Shown: positions 26,048 to 37,485 of the stretch, in pieces
How the letters are laid out: every line of letters starts with the position of its first letter
Position numbering within the stretch: the first letter of the stretch is position 1
Translations under genes and position numbers: made by a program
NCBI GenBank assembly: GCA_018881555.1
Contig: JACAXG010000002.1
Location: 16,052,077 to 16,116,076 of the forward strand
Origin: Amblyornis subalaris
Lineage: Eukaryota > Chordata > Aves > Passeriformes > Ptilonorhynchidae
Reading direction: 5' to 3'
Length of the DNA: 64,000 nucleotides
Notes under the pieces: model-generated
Seen by the model: the letters and a program-made list of their open reading frames with translations, nothing else
What the model was told of the DNA's origin: nothing
The model's database searches: none

Positions 26048-28635
26048 ACAAAGCCAGTGGAATTCTGAAAAAAATCTCCCTTTATTTGTTTGAGTAGTGA
26101 AGTTACTGTGGAGCCTGAGAGACAAAAACAATTCTTTCTGTTTTCAGCGACTCTTTCCACCCTGATTTTTTTCAATGCCCAAGTATAACACAACTTTTGA
26201 GTAGAGTGTATCATGTCTACATCTAAGAAAGGTTGTCTTTTAGTGCATTGTATTAGGATTGGGGGGAAAAAACACCCGGAAACATAACAATCATGTCAAA
26301 TTGATTATACGATCATAAACTGCAAAACATATTTTTGAAATTTTCCTGCATTTCACTGATATAAAGATTGGGCTTTTGCTGTACTCATCTCTCCGATCTG
26401 CAGTCTTTTAACCACCGTTAAAATTACCCGTCCAAAAAGCGTGGGCTTTCACACATTAGCACTTTCAAAACCTTTATAGTCATTTTATATGTTGAAAGTT
26501 GGGTAAACAGATTGACTGTGAATTTTGGAGCATTCCAGCTGCATGAAACAAACTTCTGTTTCAGCTGAAACAGTGGAAAACTGCCTGTGGGTTAGATCAC
26601 AAGCAAACCTTTACCATGCAGAGTTTGTAACAAATGCAAGGGCTGGAGATTCAAGCAAGTGCAGCTCCTCACTCGCAGTTAAAGGAGAATGGGATTTTGC
26701 CTCCAGCTGGCCTGAAGAGAGGGAGGCTGACATGAGCAGCAGCCTTCAAGCCACCTGTGCAAGTTTTATGATTTGTCAGTCTAGTAGTATTGGCTATATG
26801 ACCTTAAGGCTTACACACCACTTCACTGGAGTGTGTATGACAAAGGGCAGGCAGACAGCTGGACTGTAAGCAAAAAAGNAACCATTTCCTGCCATTTCTA
26901 AGCACAGAGGATGAACTTTCACCAAAAGGGTCTGTAAGTAAATGGATTTGTGTCTAAGTATTGCTCATTGTCACCACTGGTTTTCCAACTCCCCAGAGAG
27001 TCAACTCTCAAACCTCTGACTACAATACCATTGATACAATATTATTCAGAGTTCTTCATCACAAGGAGCTGAGCGGGGTTTTATGATCTTGCAAAATCTC
27101 CTATTTCCACTATCACCATAAATATGAATTCAGGCATGAGTTATTGGGTTTACACCCTCAGATCTGTCTCTTTCCCCCCTCCAAGCACTGACAGCTCGGA
27201 GGCAAAAGAAAGAAGGTATTTATTTTAGAATGAGTTCTTAACCAGAGTATATCACCAAGTTTATATTTTCCCATTCAGAAATTTTCTATCCCAAGATAAA
27301 GTTTGTCAGTATTTCAGAAACTATGGTANGGCTGCTTTGTGATTATGGTCATTGAGGGAACAGAATAAAGCAATGCAGTTCTGTGTCTGCTGTGAAATGG
27401 AAAACATTAAACAAAGGTTTTCAGACTTTGAAATCATCTCAGAAAAAGTGTTGCACGCTATAAGAATCAATGGGGTTTTTTAAAAAGTACAAGAAAAGGA
27501 GGCCGGCCAAACTAATCATCACCAAACCCCCTGAAAATTCAACCATCTAACAAATTCTTAAAAGTAGAAAAAGTTTATGTGACAGAGAGAAGACAAATTT
27601 TGGTGGATGTTTTTCCTAGGAAGGACCACAGGAGTTTTACTGACATAATCTTGGTCTTTCATCCAGCAGCAATATGAAAAGTATCTCCAAGAATTACAAT
27701 TACACTCATTTGCTAATATTTGAGATTTCTAGAGAATAAACCTTGGGCTTGTAAGCTGATTTTTTCCATCCTACTGAGCATNTTGGGGTGTTGATTCACT
27801 ATATTTAGCCATTTTATGAAACTCCAGGACAGCACCATTCCTCTGAAGCTACAGTATGTAAGCTGTGGGCAGCTGTGTAACTACAAGTAATGATTATTCT
27901 GGAAGCAGTCAATTAATGGTTCAAGTGTTCTAACTTCTAACTACACATCAGCAACTAAGCACTGGGGGTGATTCTTGAATATCCGGGGGACTCAAGGAAA
28001 ACATTACCTAAGAACAAGGCTGCAAACATAGACCTCACAGCTGTTAATGTCATGATTTAAACCTAAATGAGTAANCAGTGAAAGTCCTGATTATCTACAC
28101 ACTTACACCTGATGGAATGAGGTAACTTTAGCCACGCAAGTCATGGAGGGGTTTTTGAAAATCTGCTCACTGTCAAAATTCACCACCATTCNGATTTCAG
28201 GCTCAATATTTGTTATGTATTTGTATATCTCAGAAATACTGAGAAGCTTCACAGCTCTCTAATCAAACACATTCGGTCTATAAATCAGCCACAATAAGAG
28301 TCTTATGCAATTCTCAGTGCACAAGATTTATCAATGGATTTTAATAATAGGAGCAAATAACACAATGATAAATGTAATTCTAAACACATTAAGCCTTCGC
28401 AGTCCAGTTGTAAGACTTGCTGTCATTTTACACTAATATCCAACTTTCAAGAAACATTTTTCAAAAGAAATTGCAGCTCTGCCAGCATGGTTGGCAAAGC
28501 GAGAAATCAGGCCAGTAAAGCCATCACTGAAACTGACAGTCCACCCTCTGACACAGGCGTTTCATTTAAGTAGAATCTAATTGTGCAGTGGTAACAAGTT
28601 TTAGTCCACATTAACAAGATCTCATCAGTCTTTTG

Positions 28636-28660
28636 TCCAGATATCTGTCCGATATCTGGA
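28636..28660. repeat. perfect inverted repeat, 10-bp arms and 5-base loop
   Basis: TCCAGATATC at 28636-28645 is followed by TGTCC and by GATATCTGGA at 28651-28660, an exact reverse complement. It could form a small hairpin. Nothing around it suggests a named element. Confidence 0.6.
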
Positions 28661-30201
28661 ACTTGTAGGCCCTATATGTAAGAAATCCAGGCAGTTTCAG
28701 TTTCTTTACATTCAAAATAATCACAAGGTCTATGTTGCCATCACCTTTTACGGTATCTAAATCTTTGAGTCTGGTAACACCTGCACTTACCTCAGAAGTT
28801 GCTTTTTCTATCTCAGCTGCAAGAGTTTTGCTGTTATCTTTCCAAAGACACTTTTCTTGGCTTAATTTACCTCCTTCTGTTCTGCTTAGGGAGTTTTAAA
28901 TCACGAAGTGGCAACTATTCTTCACATTACTTTTTATGGTTCAGTCATTGGTTCCTCATGCAAATGTGCTGCCAGTGACAGACTACTTGGCGTAAAATCC
29001 TCTCTCCGATGGCCTTCTTAGAATAAAAGTGACTTGGGGACCATCCAAACCACGGTCTGGCTTGGTAAGTGCCTCCACCACTCAGCATCTCCAGGGATTT
29101 AGCCAATGGCAGAGCTAAAAGTACTTTCTGGCATGTACNTTTGATCAGCACGAGAAACACATACAGTCTTAGTTATTTGGACAGGTGGTCAGATTGGCAC
29201 TTTTCATCATTCAGGCATCATGAGTCACTGGTGTGATGTTTCCCACATTTGCAGTAGCAATGTCAGTAGTCAACCGGACATTTCAGAAGCAAGAATATTG
29301 CCTGGAAATTGCTGCTTGGCTAACACAGCCTACAGGAAGTCCACAAAGAGATCCACATATAGAGACTTCAGCTAACGGGATCATCTTAGAGGAAAGCCAG
29401 GAATATCTTGTGGCTTTGGTGAATTGATACTTTAGGATATTTTTCTTTTAAGAACTAAAGCTTTTTGGAATTAGTCCTTGGAATAATCAGTTCTGACAAC
29501 ATTCATCCCACTTCAGCCTATTCACTCAGTTACCCAAACTATGAATCAATGCTTACTTTTTCTCATTCATCCTCTTGAGGAACAAAATAAGAAAATATTA
29601 GCAAGCATCACTCAGGAAAATACAACACTACTGGTAATGGTCTGAGAGCAAGTGCTGTTGTATAAACACTAGAGTCATTTTAATGTCCCCTAAACAATAG
29701 CTGACATGAACAATAAAAATAAATGTTCCTATTGATTTCTCATCTGGTATTATTTTTCACTCCCAAGGTATATTATTCAAAATATATCAGCACAGATATC
29801 CTGTGAAGAAAGAGACAATGAATCACATCAAAATATTAGCCACTAATGGGAAGAGGATTTAACTTTATGGAATCATGTTATCATGTTTTTCTTCATTCAT
29901 AGCTTCAATATTTATAACTCTGTTGTCTCCAAAAATCAACTAATATATTTATTATTGGCATATTTCTTCATGTACTAAGCATTTCTCAGACAGTTTAGAC
30001 AACTGTAAAGCCCTGCATGAAATGAGTTAAAAGTCGTATTCAGTAACATAGATGTCCTCCTATACATCAGAGGATAATTTTTCCGTAAGTACCCAATGAA
30101 GAATGGCTTTCTGCTAAGCAAACAGCACATGACCTGCTTTTGACATGCAGCTCATACTCTGTTCACTCAGTTCCTGCTGAACCTTCTCTTTTTGCTGTCT
30201 C

Positions 30202-30221
30202 CTGCTCCCCAGGGGGAGCAG
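30202..30221. repeat. GC-rich hairpin
   Basis: CTGCTCCCC at 30202-30210 and GGGGAGCAG at 30213-30221 are exact reverse complements with a two-base gap. The hairpin lies in a GC-richer patch at 30120-30330. Confidence 0.5.
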
Positions 30222-30318
30222 CAGCAAAGCCCCAGGAGGGTTGACAGGAGAAAGGAGCTCCCAAGTGGCTGTGGTCAGCACAGAAGTGGGACAGGACAGC
30301 TGTAGGTCCAGTGCTGCC

Positions 30319-30326
30319 TGACGTCA
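30319..30326. promoter_or_regulatory. perfect CRE palindrome
   Basis: The eight bases TGACGTCA form a full consensus site for CREB/ATF factors, inside the GC-richer patch and about 100 bases from the hairpin at 30202-30221. The motif is seen directly; use in the cell is unproven, and one such site is expected by chance roughly once per 65 kb. Confidence 0.3.
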
Positions 30327-30888
30327 TCCTGAGTGACAAAAAAGTGAAAGGGGGACAAATGTATGACAAAATTTTAACTAATCTGTCCACAGAGTGAAGG
30401 AATAAATGCTAAAAGGCAACAATCAAAGACAGGTGCCTAGAATTTCGTTCCAAGATCCATTTTTAAAGCTATCAAAATGAAGTGCTTGAGTATCACAGAT
30501 AAACTACAATACAATACATCAAAGATTTACCATCTTCCCCTCCATCCTAAAATATATCTTGTAACTCAGGAGGTTTCCCATTTGCTTTGGGAGCATACTG
30601 GTTGCTTTCCAGATCTATAAGTTTTTATGCTCCAAAATTTGAACAGCTGCTGCCCAGCTACAGCAACCCAGCACTGCACTATTCCATCTGTGCCATCTTT
30701 CATTTGCTTGAGAATTACCTCGATACCAAACTAAACAGTGCAGGCTACCCCTGTGCTCCTGGACAAGACCAATACCACAGGCAAAGTAAGGAACTTAATG
30801 TTTCGTGTTTGAGTGCTTTGCTATAATTAAAATGATCCTTGTACATGAAATCTAACTGCTGGTCATGATTCCTGCTCTAGATCTGTAG

Positions 30889-31396
30889 AGAATAGAATCA
30901 TAGAATTGTTTGGGTCGGCAGGGACCTTTGAAGGTTATCTAGTCCAACCCCCTGCAATGAGCATGGACATATTCAGCTAGATCAAGTTTCTTAAAGCCCT
31001 GTCCAACCTGACCTTAAATATTCCCAGTGATGGGGCATCTGCAGCTTCTCTGGGCAATCTGGTCCAGTGTTCCACCCTTCTCACTGTAAAAAATTCCTTT
31101 CTCATATTCTAGTCTGAATCTATCCTCTTTTAGTATGAAACGTGTTGTCCTATGAAAACAGGTCCTACTAAAAAGTTTGTCCCCATTTTTCTTGTAGGCC
31201 CCCTTTAGGCACCGGAAGGCTGCTAAATGGTCTCCCTGGTGCCTTCTCTTCTCCAGGCTGAACAACCCCATCTTTCTCAGCCTGTCTTTATAGGAGAGGT
31301 GCTCCAGCCCTTTGATCGTCTTCATGTTCCTCCTCTGGACCTACATCAGGTCATGTCTTTCCTGTGTTGATGGCTCCAGTGCTGGATGCAGTACTC
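30889..31396 (-). mobile_element. 5'-truncated CR1 LINE, about 508 bp
   Basis: The plus strand opens AGAATAGAATCATAGAATTG, the antisense CR1 tail, and continues with the familiar order: GTCCAACCCCCTGCAATGAG, AGATCAAG, CCCTGTCCAACCTGACCTT, GATGGGGCATC, TTGTAGGCCCCCTTTAGGCA, CTTCTCTTCTCCAGGCTGAA, AGGAGAGGTGCTCCAGCCCT and GATGCAGTACTC. The element runs on the minus strand with its 3' end at about 30889 and its truncated 5' end at about 31396. It is moderately diverged and well preserved in order, so it is the youngest-looking LINE copy here. Confidence 0.95.
31014..31325 (-). pseudogene. CR1-encoded C-terminal polyprotein remnant
   Basis: This frame of about 103 codons is the sense-strand reading of the CR1 copy at 30889-31396. 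It contains IKGLEHLSYKDRLRKMGLFS followed by LEKRRHQGD, the peptide often found at the C-terminal end of CR1-derived reverse-transcriptase models in birds, which usually reads GLEHLSYEERLRELGLFSLE. The apurinic endonuclease and reverse-transcriptase domains are gone, lost in the 5' truncation. The frame is open by persistence and not because a protein is made; there is no promoter or proper start. It should not be annotated as a host gene. Confidence 0.85.
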
Positions 31397-33408
31397 TAAA
31401 ATCTAATTCTCAATGAAGTTAAAGAAATAGCCTTCAACTATCTAGGAGTTAAAAATACCATTTAAAGATACACACAGGGAATTTTAGGATATTCTATTCA
31501 CAAATCTAATTTTACTTTACAACTACAACCACTAAAAATACTAAAATTAATATATTTAATATCTCATTAAAAAATTTTGATTTATTACTATAATTTTATC
31601 CGATTAAAAAACTTTAAACAACGGTCAAAATTATGATTGATTAAGTTAACTTGTCCTTCTTGCCACTAAAATGTAAATTCCTCATCCAGAGAGGGAAAAA
31701 CCTGGACTCTTTTACCAACAAATCCACCCTTTTCTGCCAAGCCTTGACACTGAGAATGGAGGGTTAGATTACCTGAGAACTGTGAGGTCACCTTAAGCTC
31801 TATCTAGTCTAGATAGCCAGTGATTTACTTCTGAGCCTTCTGTTTTCTAAATCCCTGATTTACACTTGAATAAAGGAGTTACTTTTCTCTGCTTGCTTTT
31901 TACTAGTATCAGTTAGTTAAACAAAAGGTATTATCTCTTCCCACAAACCCTTCCTGTTTTCTACCCTTAAACCATAACAGCTGTACCATTATCACAACCC
32001 TTTCCCTCTCCCAGGGCACTCCAGCCCCTCAGCCATGCAGCAGAGATGAGCAGATTTCAGTCTGCCTGTATCCAGCATCCCAAGATCTTCAAATGATATA
32101 GCAGATATCAAACCAAGCAGGTTTCTCTCATTGCCTAATAATCATTACATTGATGTGTGCTCCTCCCCCTCCCAATATCAGGCTCCAGAACTGTATTTCT
32201 AAGGATCTGGATGCTGCTCCAGCTAAAGTAGTGAGCTTGCACACGGAACTAACAAAGCTATTAGAAAGCTTTTCGTTTCCAGTATACAGATACATGGGGC
32301 ATTCCTCTGCACTGACTGATTTTTTTTTTAAAGCCCAGTTTCTGAGAGATGGAAGCTGCATTGTGGGCAGTGTTCTTTTTTATGTGCAAAGATCCTCTGT
32401 GGAGATAGATGAAGATACATTTGTTCTCCTGAAGAAAAAAAATAAAGTCTTCTAAATAAGGAGTGGGAATGCGCTGCATGCATTCAACCTTTTCCAAGTT
32501 TAATTTGTCTACCCATTATCTTGAAGATCTTCTCGAGATTTTGATAAAGACAGACATAGCGCTTTTGTTCAGTATCACTTCATTTCCAGGAAGCTTTATA
32601 TGACTATTATATGAGCAATAAACTGCTTTGTTTTGTAGANCCTGAATTCCCAAAACCACCCAAGTGATTTAAGGTGCCTTGACTTTATATTTCCAAAAGC
32701 AAGCAACTGCAGGCGGTTAGGGGTCCGTAATCTNAACAGCACCCATCTGCTCTTTTCTCAAGTGTAGCAGAAACCTGTGCACATCTACTCCTCCTGTGGG
32801 TGTTCATCACTTTGTACATCTCTCCCAGGCTCTGGGTCAGGTACACAAAAACAGAGGATCCCATTCGTAAGTTGCTTTACAAATGTGGACTCAGAGACTA
32901 GTTCAGGCACAGGCAGTGGAGTTCAAAGCAGGATAAACAACACAATTGAAGAAGTCCTTGTTGAAATCCATAAGCCACCCAGTCAACACTCAGTTGAACA
33001 AAGCTCAATTGAATTAATGTTTACTTAGTACGTGTTAAGAACTCATATCTAAAAATAGTTACTATGAGTAAATGACAGTAGATATCAATTGTATCACAAA
33101 AATATGATAGTTTGCCTGGAGGTAAAGCTGAAATGCTAATGAGTTGTAAAAATGCCTGTTTAAGTGAGGGAAGCTGTTCTTTCACTTATTAGAACTTCTT
33201 TTGGCTTGAGTAAGTTTAGCAATAAAATTTCCTTTCATTTTTGTCATCTACTTTTCCATGAGCAATATTGTCTGCTTTCAAGCTTCATTGTTAAACTTAT
33301 GCTGAAGGCACTATAAAAAGTCCTAAATCTCAGTTTTTCCAGCCATAGTTGCTATGGTTACATATATGCCAATATACACCTGGGTAAAAGCAGGAAAAAC
33401 ATCTGACT
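31397..33408. other. non-coding stretch
   Basis: No gene recognised. Frames at 32128-32361, 32150-32455 and 32261-32497 overlap on both strands and show no family motif. Confidence 0.45.
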
Positions 33409-33430
33409 GCTCTCCTTTTAAAAGGAGAGC
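33409..33430. repeat. perfect 22-bp palindrome
   Basis: GCTCTCCTTTT is followed without a gap by its exact reverse complement AAAAGGAGAGC. Symmetry stops at the edges. Chance occurrence of an 11-bp perfect gapless arm is low in 64 kb, so it may mark a binding site or a local inverted duplication. Confidence 0.7.
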
Positions 33431-33443
33431 ATAATGTTCCACA

Positions 33444-33814
33444 GATAAAAGCCTGACTGAAGATCATTTCACCTGCTCTGCTTCAAGTCATTGGAAGCAG
33501 ATCTGAGCTCCATGCCACCTTCTCGCAGTCTCCCAAGGACCTCTGCCCAGTGTGAGGATTGACTAACCTGCCTGCAGAAGCACCACTGCTACCCCTGCAC
33601 GAGTCACACACATCAGGGAGGCATGATTCCTGCATTCCCCAGTTATGTGGGATGGATGCCAAGCCTCAGAGTGAAGCTCTGCTTCCTTGCATGGAGAACC
33701 TCAACCTCAACCATCATTCCCGTTTCTGCTGCCTATCACATTTTCACTGCATGGTCTTCTGGTCTAAGGTGTATGCACTCCGCATCCCCGGTTTTGCTTT
33801 ATTCTGCAAATAAA
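33444..33814 (+). other. TATA-like motif to polyA signal block, possible LTR or transcript
   Basis: A TATA-like GATAAAAGCC at about 33444 is followed by a GC-richer stretch and then GTTTTGCTTT, ATTCTGCAAATAAAG with an AATAAA signal at 33809-33814. The layout fits an old LTR or a short transcription unit. The frame 33559-33813 inside it is featureless. I could not match it to a known LTR, so this is inference from layout only. Confidence 0.2.
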
Positions 33815-34050
33815 GAAGGCACTATTTCCCCACCTTTCCTCACGCTTCATTACCTTTGTAATTGAGAGTGGTTTTCTGGTTAGTGACTCAGATGGGCTTC
33901 AGTTTTCAGAAACACCCAAGCCAGGTAAAGCAAGCTCTTATTCACTCCCATAGTCACCAGCGAATAGCCAGGACCAGTCATGTAGGTTGTAATTTGGAGA
34001 AAGCAAGAAAAAAATTCTAAAGAGATTTGGTGAGATTGTTTCTTTACAGC

Positions 34051-34545
34051 TGTTGTGATTTAACCCCAGTAGACATCTAAGCCACTCATTCAGTCCTCCA
34101 CAGTGANATGGGAGAGAGAATTAAAAGAGCAAAAGGTAGAAAACTCTTGGGCTGAGATAAAGACAGGTCAATTTAAAAAAATGAAGAAAAAGGGGGGGGA
34201 AAAGATGGGGAAAAAAACCGCAATTGCTTACCACCAGGCAAGCCCAGCCAGCCACTGAGCAACAGCAGCCCTGACAAACTTCTCCTAGAGATTTTATTGC
34301 TGAACACAACACTATTTTATGGAATGTCCCTCTGGTCAGTGGGGGCCTGCTGTCTCAGCTGACCAACATCTTGTGTATCCCCAGCCCTCTTGCTGGTGGA
34401 CTAAGAAGCAGAAAAGGCCGTGACTCTCCACAATAGTGAAAGATCAGCAATAGTGAAATATCCTTGTTGTTACCAACACCATCTTCAGCACAAAACCAGA
34501 ACACAGCTCCATAACAGCTTCTTTATCTCAGCCTAAACCAGCACA
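34051..34545 (-). mobile_element. solo ERVL-like LTR
   Basis: The plus strand opens TGTTGTGATTTAACCCCAGT and closes CAGCCTAAACCAGCACA, so it has TG...CA ends. In between come TGGGAGAGAGAATT, GGGCTGAGATAAAGACAGGT, GCAATTGCTTACCACC, GGCAAGCCCAGCCAGCC, GGAATGTCCCTCTGGTCAGT and CAGCTGACC. These occur in the same order in the widespread bird ERVL-like LTR, whose sense strand begins TGTCCTGGTTTCGGCTGGGA, so this copy is on the minus strand. No internal coding region is next to it, which makes it a solo LTR left by recombination. The five flanking bases are ACAGC on the left and ACATT on the right, at best a decayed target-site duplication. Confidence 0.85.
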
Positions 34546-37116
34546 ACATTTGGGCATTCCATGTTCCTGAATATCACAGTAATTCGAATCAGTAGTCATT
34601 ATTTGAAGATTAATATTTTTGCTAGTGTGGAGGAAAACTAGTTACCTCTCAATTACATCTACATTGCAAGATCAAATTCTGTAGCATTAGCACAAGGCAT
34701 CGATCCTGGCACAAAGAGCTTAAGTGCATGTGAATTGGCTCCAAATCTCCCAAAAGAGAGGGTGATTCCTCCACTTGCCTTGCAAAGTTATAGGACTTTT
34801 TTTAGAAATGAGCAGAGTTCTTACCAGAGTAGAAATCAATTGTAAGTAGACTCTAACTTATGTGGTTTCAGAGAAAAGCATTACAGTAATTTGTCCATCC
34901 AAATTATTGAAGCTGCTCGCCATTGCATAAACAGATGTAGCCCTGCACAAGCCTCAGAGCAGAGAAGCTTCACAAATAAACTGTTTCTCCCTGTGAGAAA
35001 CCATGGCAAACCATACAACAGAGCCTTATGCTGAATTGACCAGACTGAGCAAGGAAAATTGCTTCTTTTTAAAAATTACAGTGACCATGTAAATTATGAA
35101 TATTCATGTGCTACCTCTTTCTTACCATCAACTAGAGTCAAGCAGTATGAGGAACCAAATTTTGAAAATCCCCCTCTCCTGGGAAATTTCCACTCTTCTT
35201 GTGTTTTTGCTCTATTGCAGTGTCATGAAAATTAGTATCAAGATTACACTGTATTAACACATTTGCACAAAGCCTGAACAAGAAGAAGATAGTCATTACT
35301 GATATTAAGCTGCTGATATTTAAGTAATTGCTTTTCTTTATCAGCCTTATTATCAAATGATCTTGTTACAGCTACAGAATTACCTATAATCACTTGCACA
35401 GAGAGGATTTTAAGCCTGATCAGAAAAGAATCATTAAACATTAATTAAAATACTGCATGTACACTCTGTATTTGGCTTGACAGTTTGCAAAAGCAGCCTG
35501 TTAAACAATCCCTGCTCAGCACAGAGATAAAGCAAGGTGTGTCTGCGCTGAGTNCCCCACTGGGAGTTGGAAACATGACTTTAGTCCATTTATAAAGTTT
35601 TCTCATTAGGTTTCAATTCAGGAGCAATGCCACAATGGTATTTAAAGGATATTCAATCACTCATGACAGAAAAGCTAGACTGACACTGCACAAATGGTGT
35701 TTGATTATTACCAATCTATCATGTCAGTTAGCAGGAGGAAAAGATACATTTCAATTGATTTCAAAAGACTGCTGTGACAAATGCGCTCCAGGAAGCTGGG
35801 CAGCAACAGATTTCAGGTCCTGATTAATCTGGTACACACAAAACTGTATACCTGGTCTTTTTTAAGCACACAACACACTCTTCAATAGAAAATTTGAGCA
35901 GCTACATGACCAAACACTGAATTATTTTCTTTCCAGTCTTTTATTTGATTAGTCTGTTCAGCTCTCCAAGGGGTAGTGGTTATCACACTCATGAAAAAAC
36001 CTGGACTTCTATTCATTTGTTATATTGTCACCACAAGTAAGAAGTAAAACGGTGTCTTTGAGAAAACGAACCAAAATATCTGGGATCCTGTCATTTGGAT
36101 TATACAGGAGAAAGAAATTACATCAGCCAGGCTATTCTCCAAACATGGTGGAAAATGGAATATCACCCTCGGAAAATGCATGGCACAATCTACCTCCAAC
36201 TGCCCTGAGTGGTGCCAGAGTCTATGGAGGGATATTCCTTTAACAAGCAGGCCTGTTTGTCAAAGAAATATCTCCATCGAGTTATTTTTCTCTTGCTGTG
36301 GACATTGGTAGTGACACCTGGTATGTAGTGTTTTCCAGAAACAACATGCAGGTTTTCCCACGGCTCTGTGTTTCCAGGTTTGTCAAGTAAACACAGAAGA
36401 GCTATTGACCTTCCAAACGTGAAGGAAACATGAAGTAAAAATGGCGTGTTCAAATTCAACCCTCTCCAAGCAGAGGGTACTTATACAAGCATATTTGATT
36501 CCTTATAAATAGTTCCATTACAACAGGGAAAGCCACAGAAGTGGATTTATTTGTTTGTTAGATTATCTGCTGATTAAGACAAAGAACTGTCCTTGCAGGA
36601 ATTCCCTTTTCTCTCCATATGAGTAAGATAGCCAGGCATTTTTCCAGGTCTTCTCCATTCAGGATACCACAGGGACAAAGAATCTAATTTTTTTTTTTTT
36701 TGTATAAGTCCCTTAAAAATACATTCTCAAAGGTGGGGAAAATAGAGGACAAGGCAGAATTTCTTTTTTGCCTATCTAGTTAGAACCACCTAATTGGGGA
36801 ATATTCCTTTATGTCATGGAAGACTAAGCACAAGAACTCATAAAAACCACAAGCTCTTCCATCATGATCTTTTCACATTAACTCCGATGGTCTGGGCAAT
36901 CAACAGAAAGAGAAGTGTTACCCCTTTTGCTAATGTGGCTAATGATTAACTAAGACTGTTTAGCACTGAGGGAAATATTCCAACAAATAATGGGGAAAGT
37001 GTGAAATGTAATTTGCTGGCTTCCTTATTAGCTGAGGAACTTGAGAAAAGAATTAAGTCTAACAGTAATTGATGCAGGCTGATGCAGTGAAAAAACAGGA
37101 GAATTAATCCTATGGT
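34546..37116. other. non-coding stretch
   Basis: No gene recognised. The part 34860-35060 has an even, repeat-free texture and could be conserved non-coding DNA. A T run of 13 lies near 36690-36702. Confidence 0.4.
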
Positions 37117-37485
37117 TCAAAGTCTTGCTCTCTGATGCACCAGTGCAGTCATAGGAAAACATCTTTTGCCTTTGCACTGGGAAAATAAACCTGAATGTGA
37201 ACCAATGAAAGGCAGTCTCTCACTGGAATGTCTGTACATAGAGGCCTTTTTGGCACTTTNACCACATTTCCTCATTCTCATGACTGGCAAGAAGCGTAAC
37301 ACTGTTGAATGACTCCAAATAGATTGATCCATAACAAAGGCTTTGGGAGACTCCTTGAACTGCAGATAGGACATCTGAATTCTCTCTTGTACAGCAAAAA
37401 GGAAAGCAGGAACCAGCTTCCTTCCATATAGGTCTATAGTTGCTCCTCTCTTACTGAGACTACAACTATGTCTGAAAGTCTGCAA
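37117..37485 (-). pseudogene. eroded C2H2 zinc-finger array
   Basis: The minus-strand frame of about 122 residues lines up with four to five C2H2 fingers. Residues 42-62 (QFKESPKAFVMDQSIWSH, then STV) match a finger reading QCKECGKAF...SLWSH; both Cys are now Phe and Ser, each one base from a Cys codon. The next unit (KCGxSAKKASMYRHSSER, residues 73-90) starts exactly 28 residues later, the normal finger period. Before it, YGRKL with VQERIQ at residues 20-37 fits CGKxF with HQRIH. After it, CKGKRCF with TALVHQRA at residues 104-120 fits CGKCF with ALVHHQR. Most zinc ligands and the HTGEKPY linkers are lost and a stop follows, so it is a pseudogene. There is no Met start; the frame begins at TTG. 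The match is by eye. Confidence 0.6.

Larger units (their letters stand above)
26048..30888. other. non-coding stretch
   Basis: No gene recognised. The frame at 26525-26869 (114 codons) shows no family motif. The part 28300-28660 has an even texture with few repeats and may be conserved. The part 30120-30330 is GC-richer. Confidence 0.45.
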
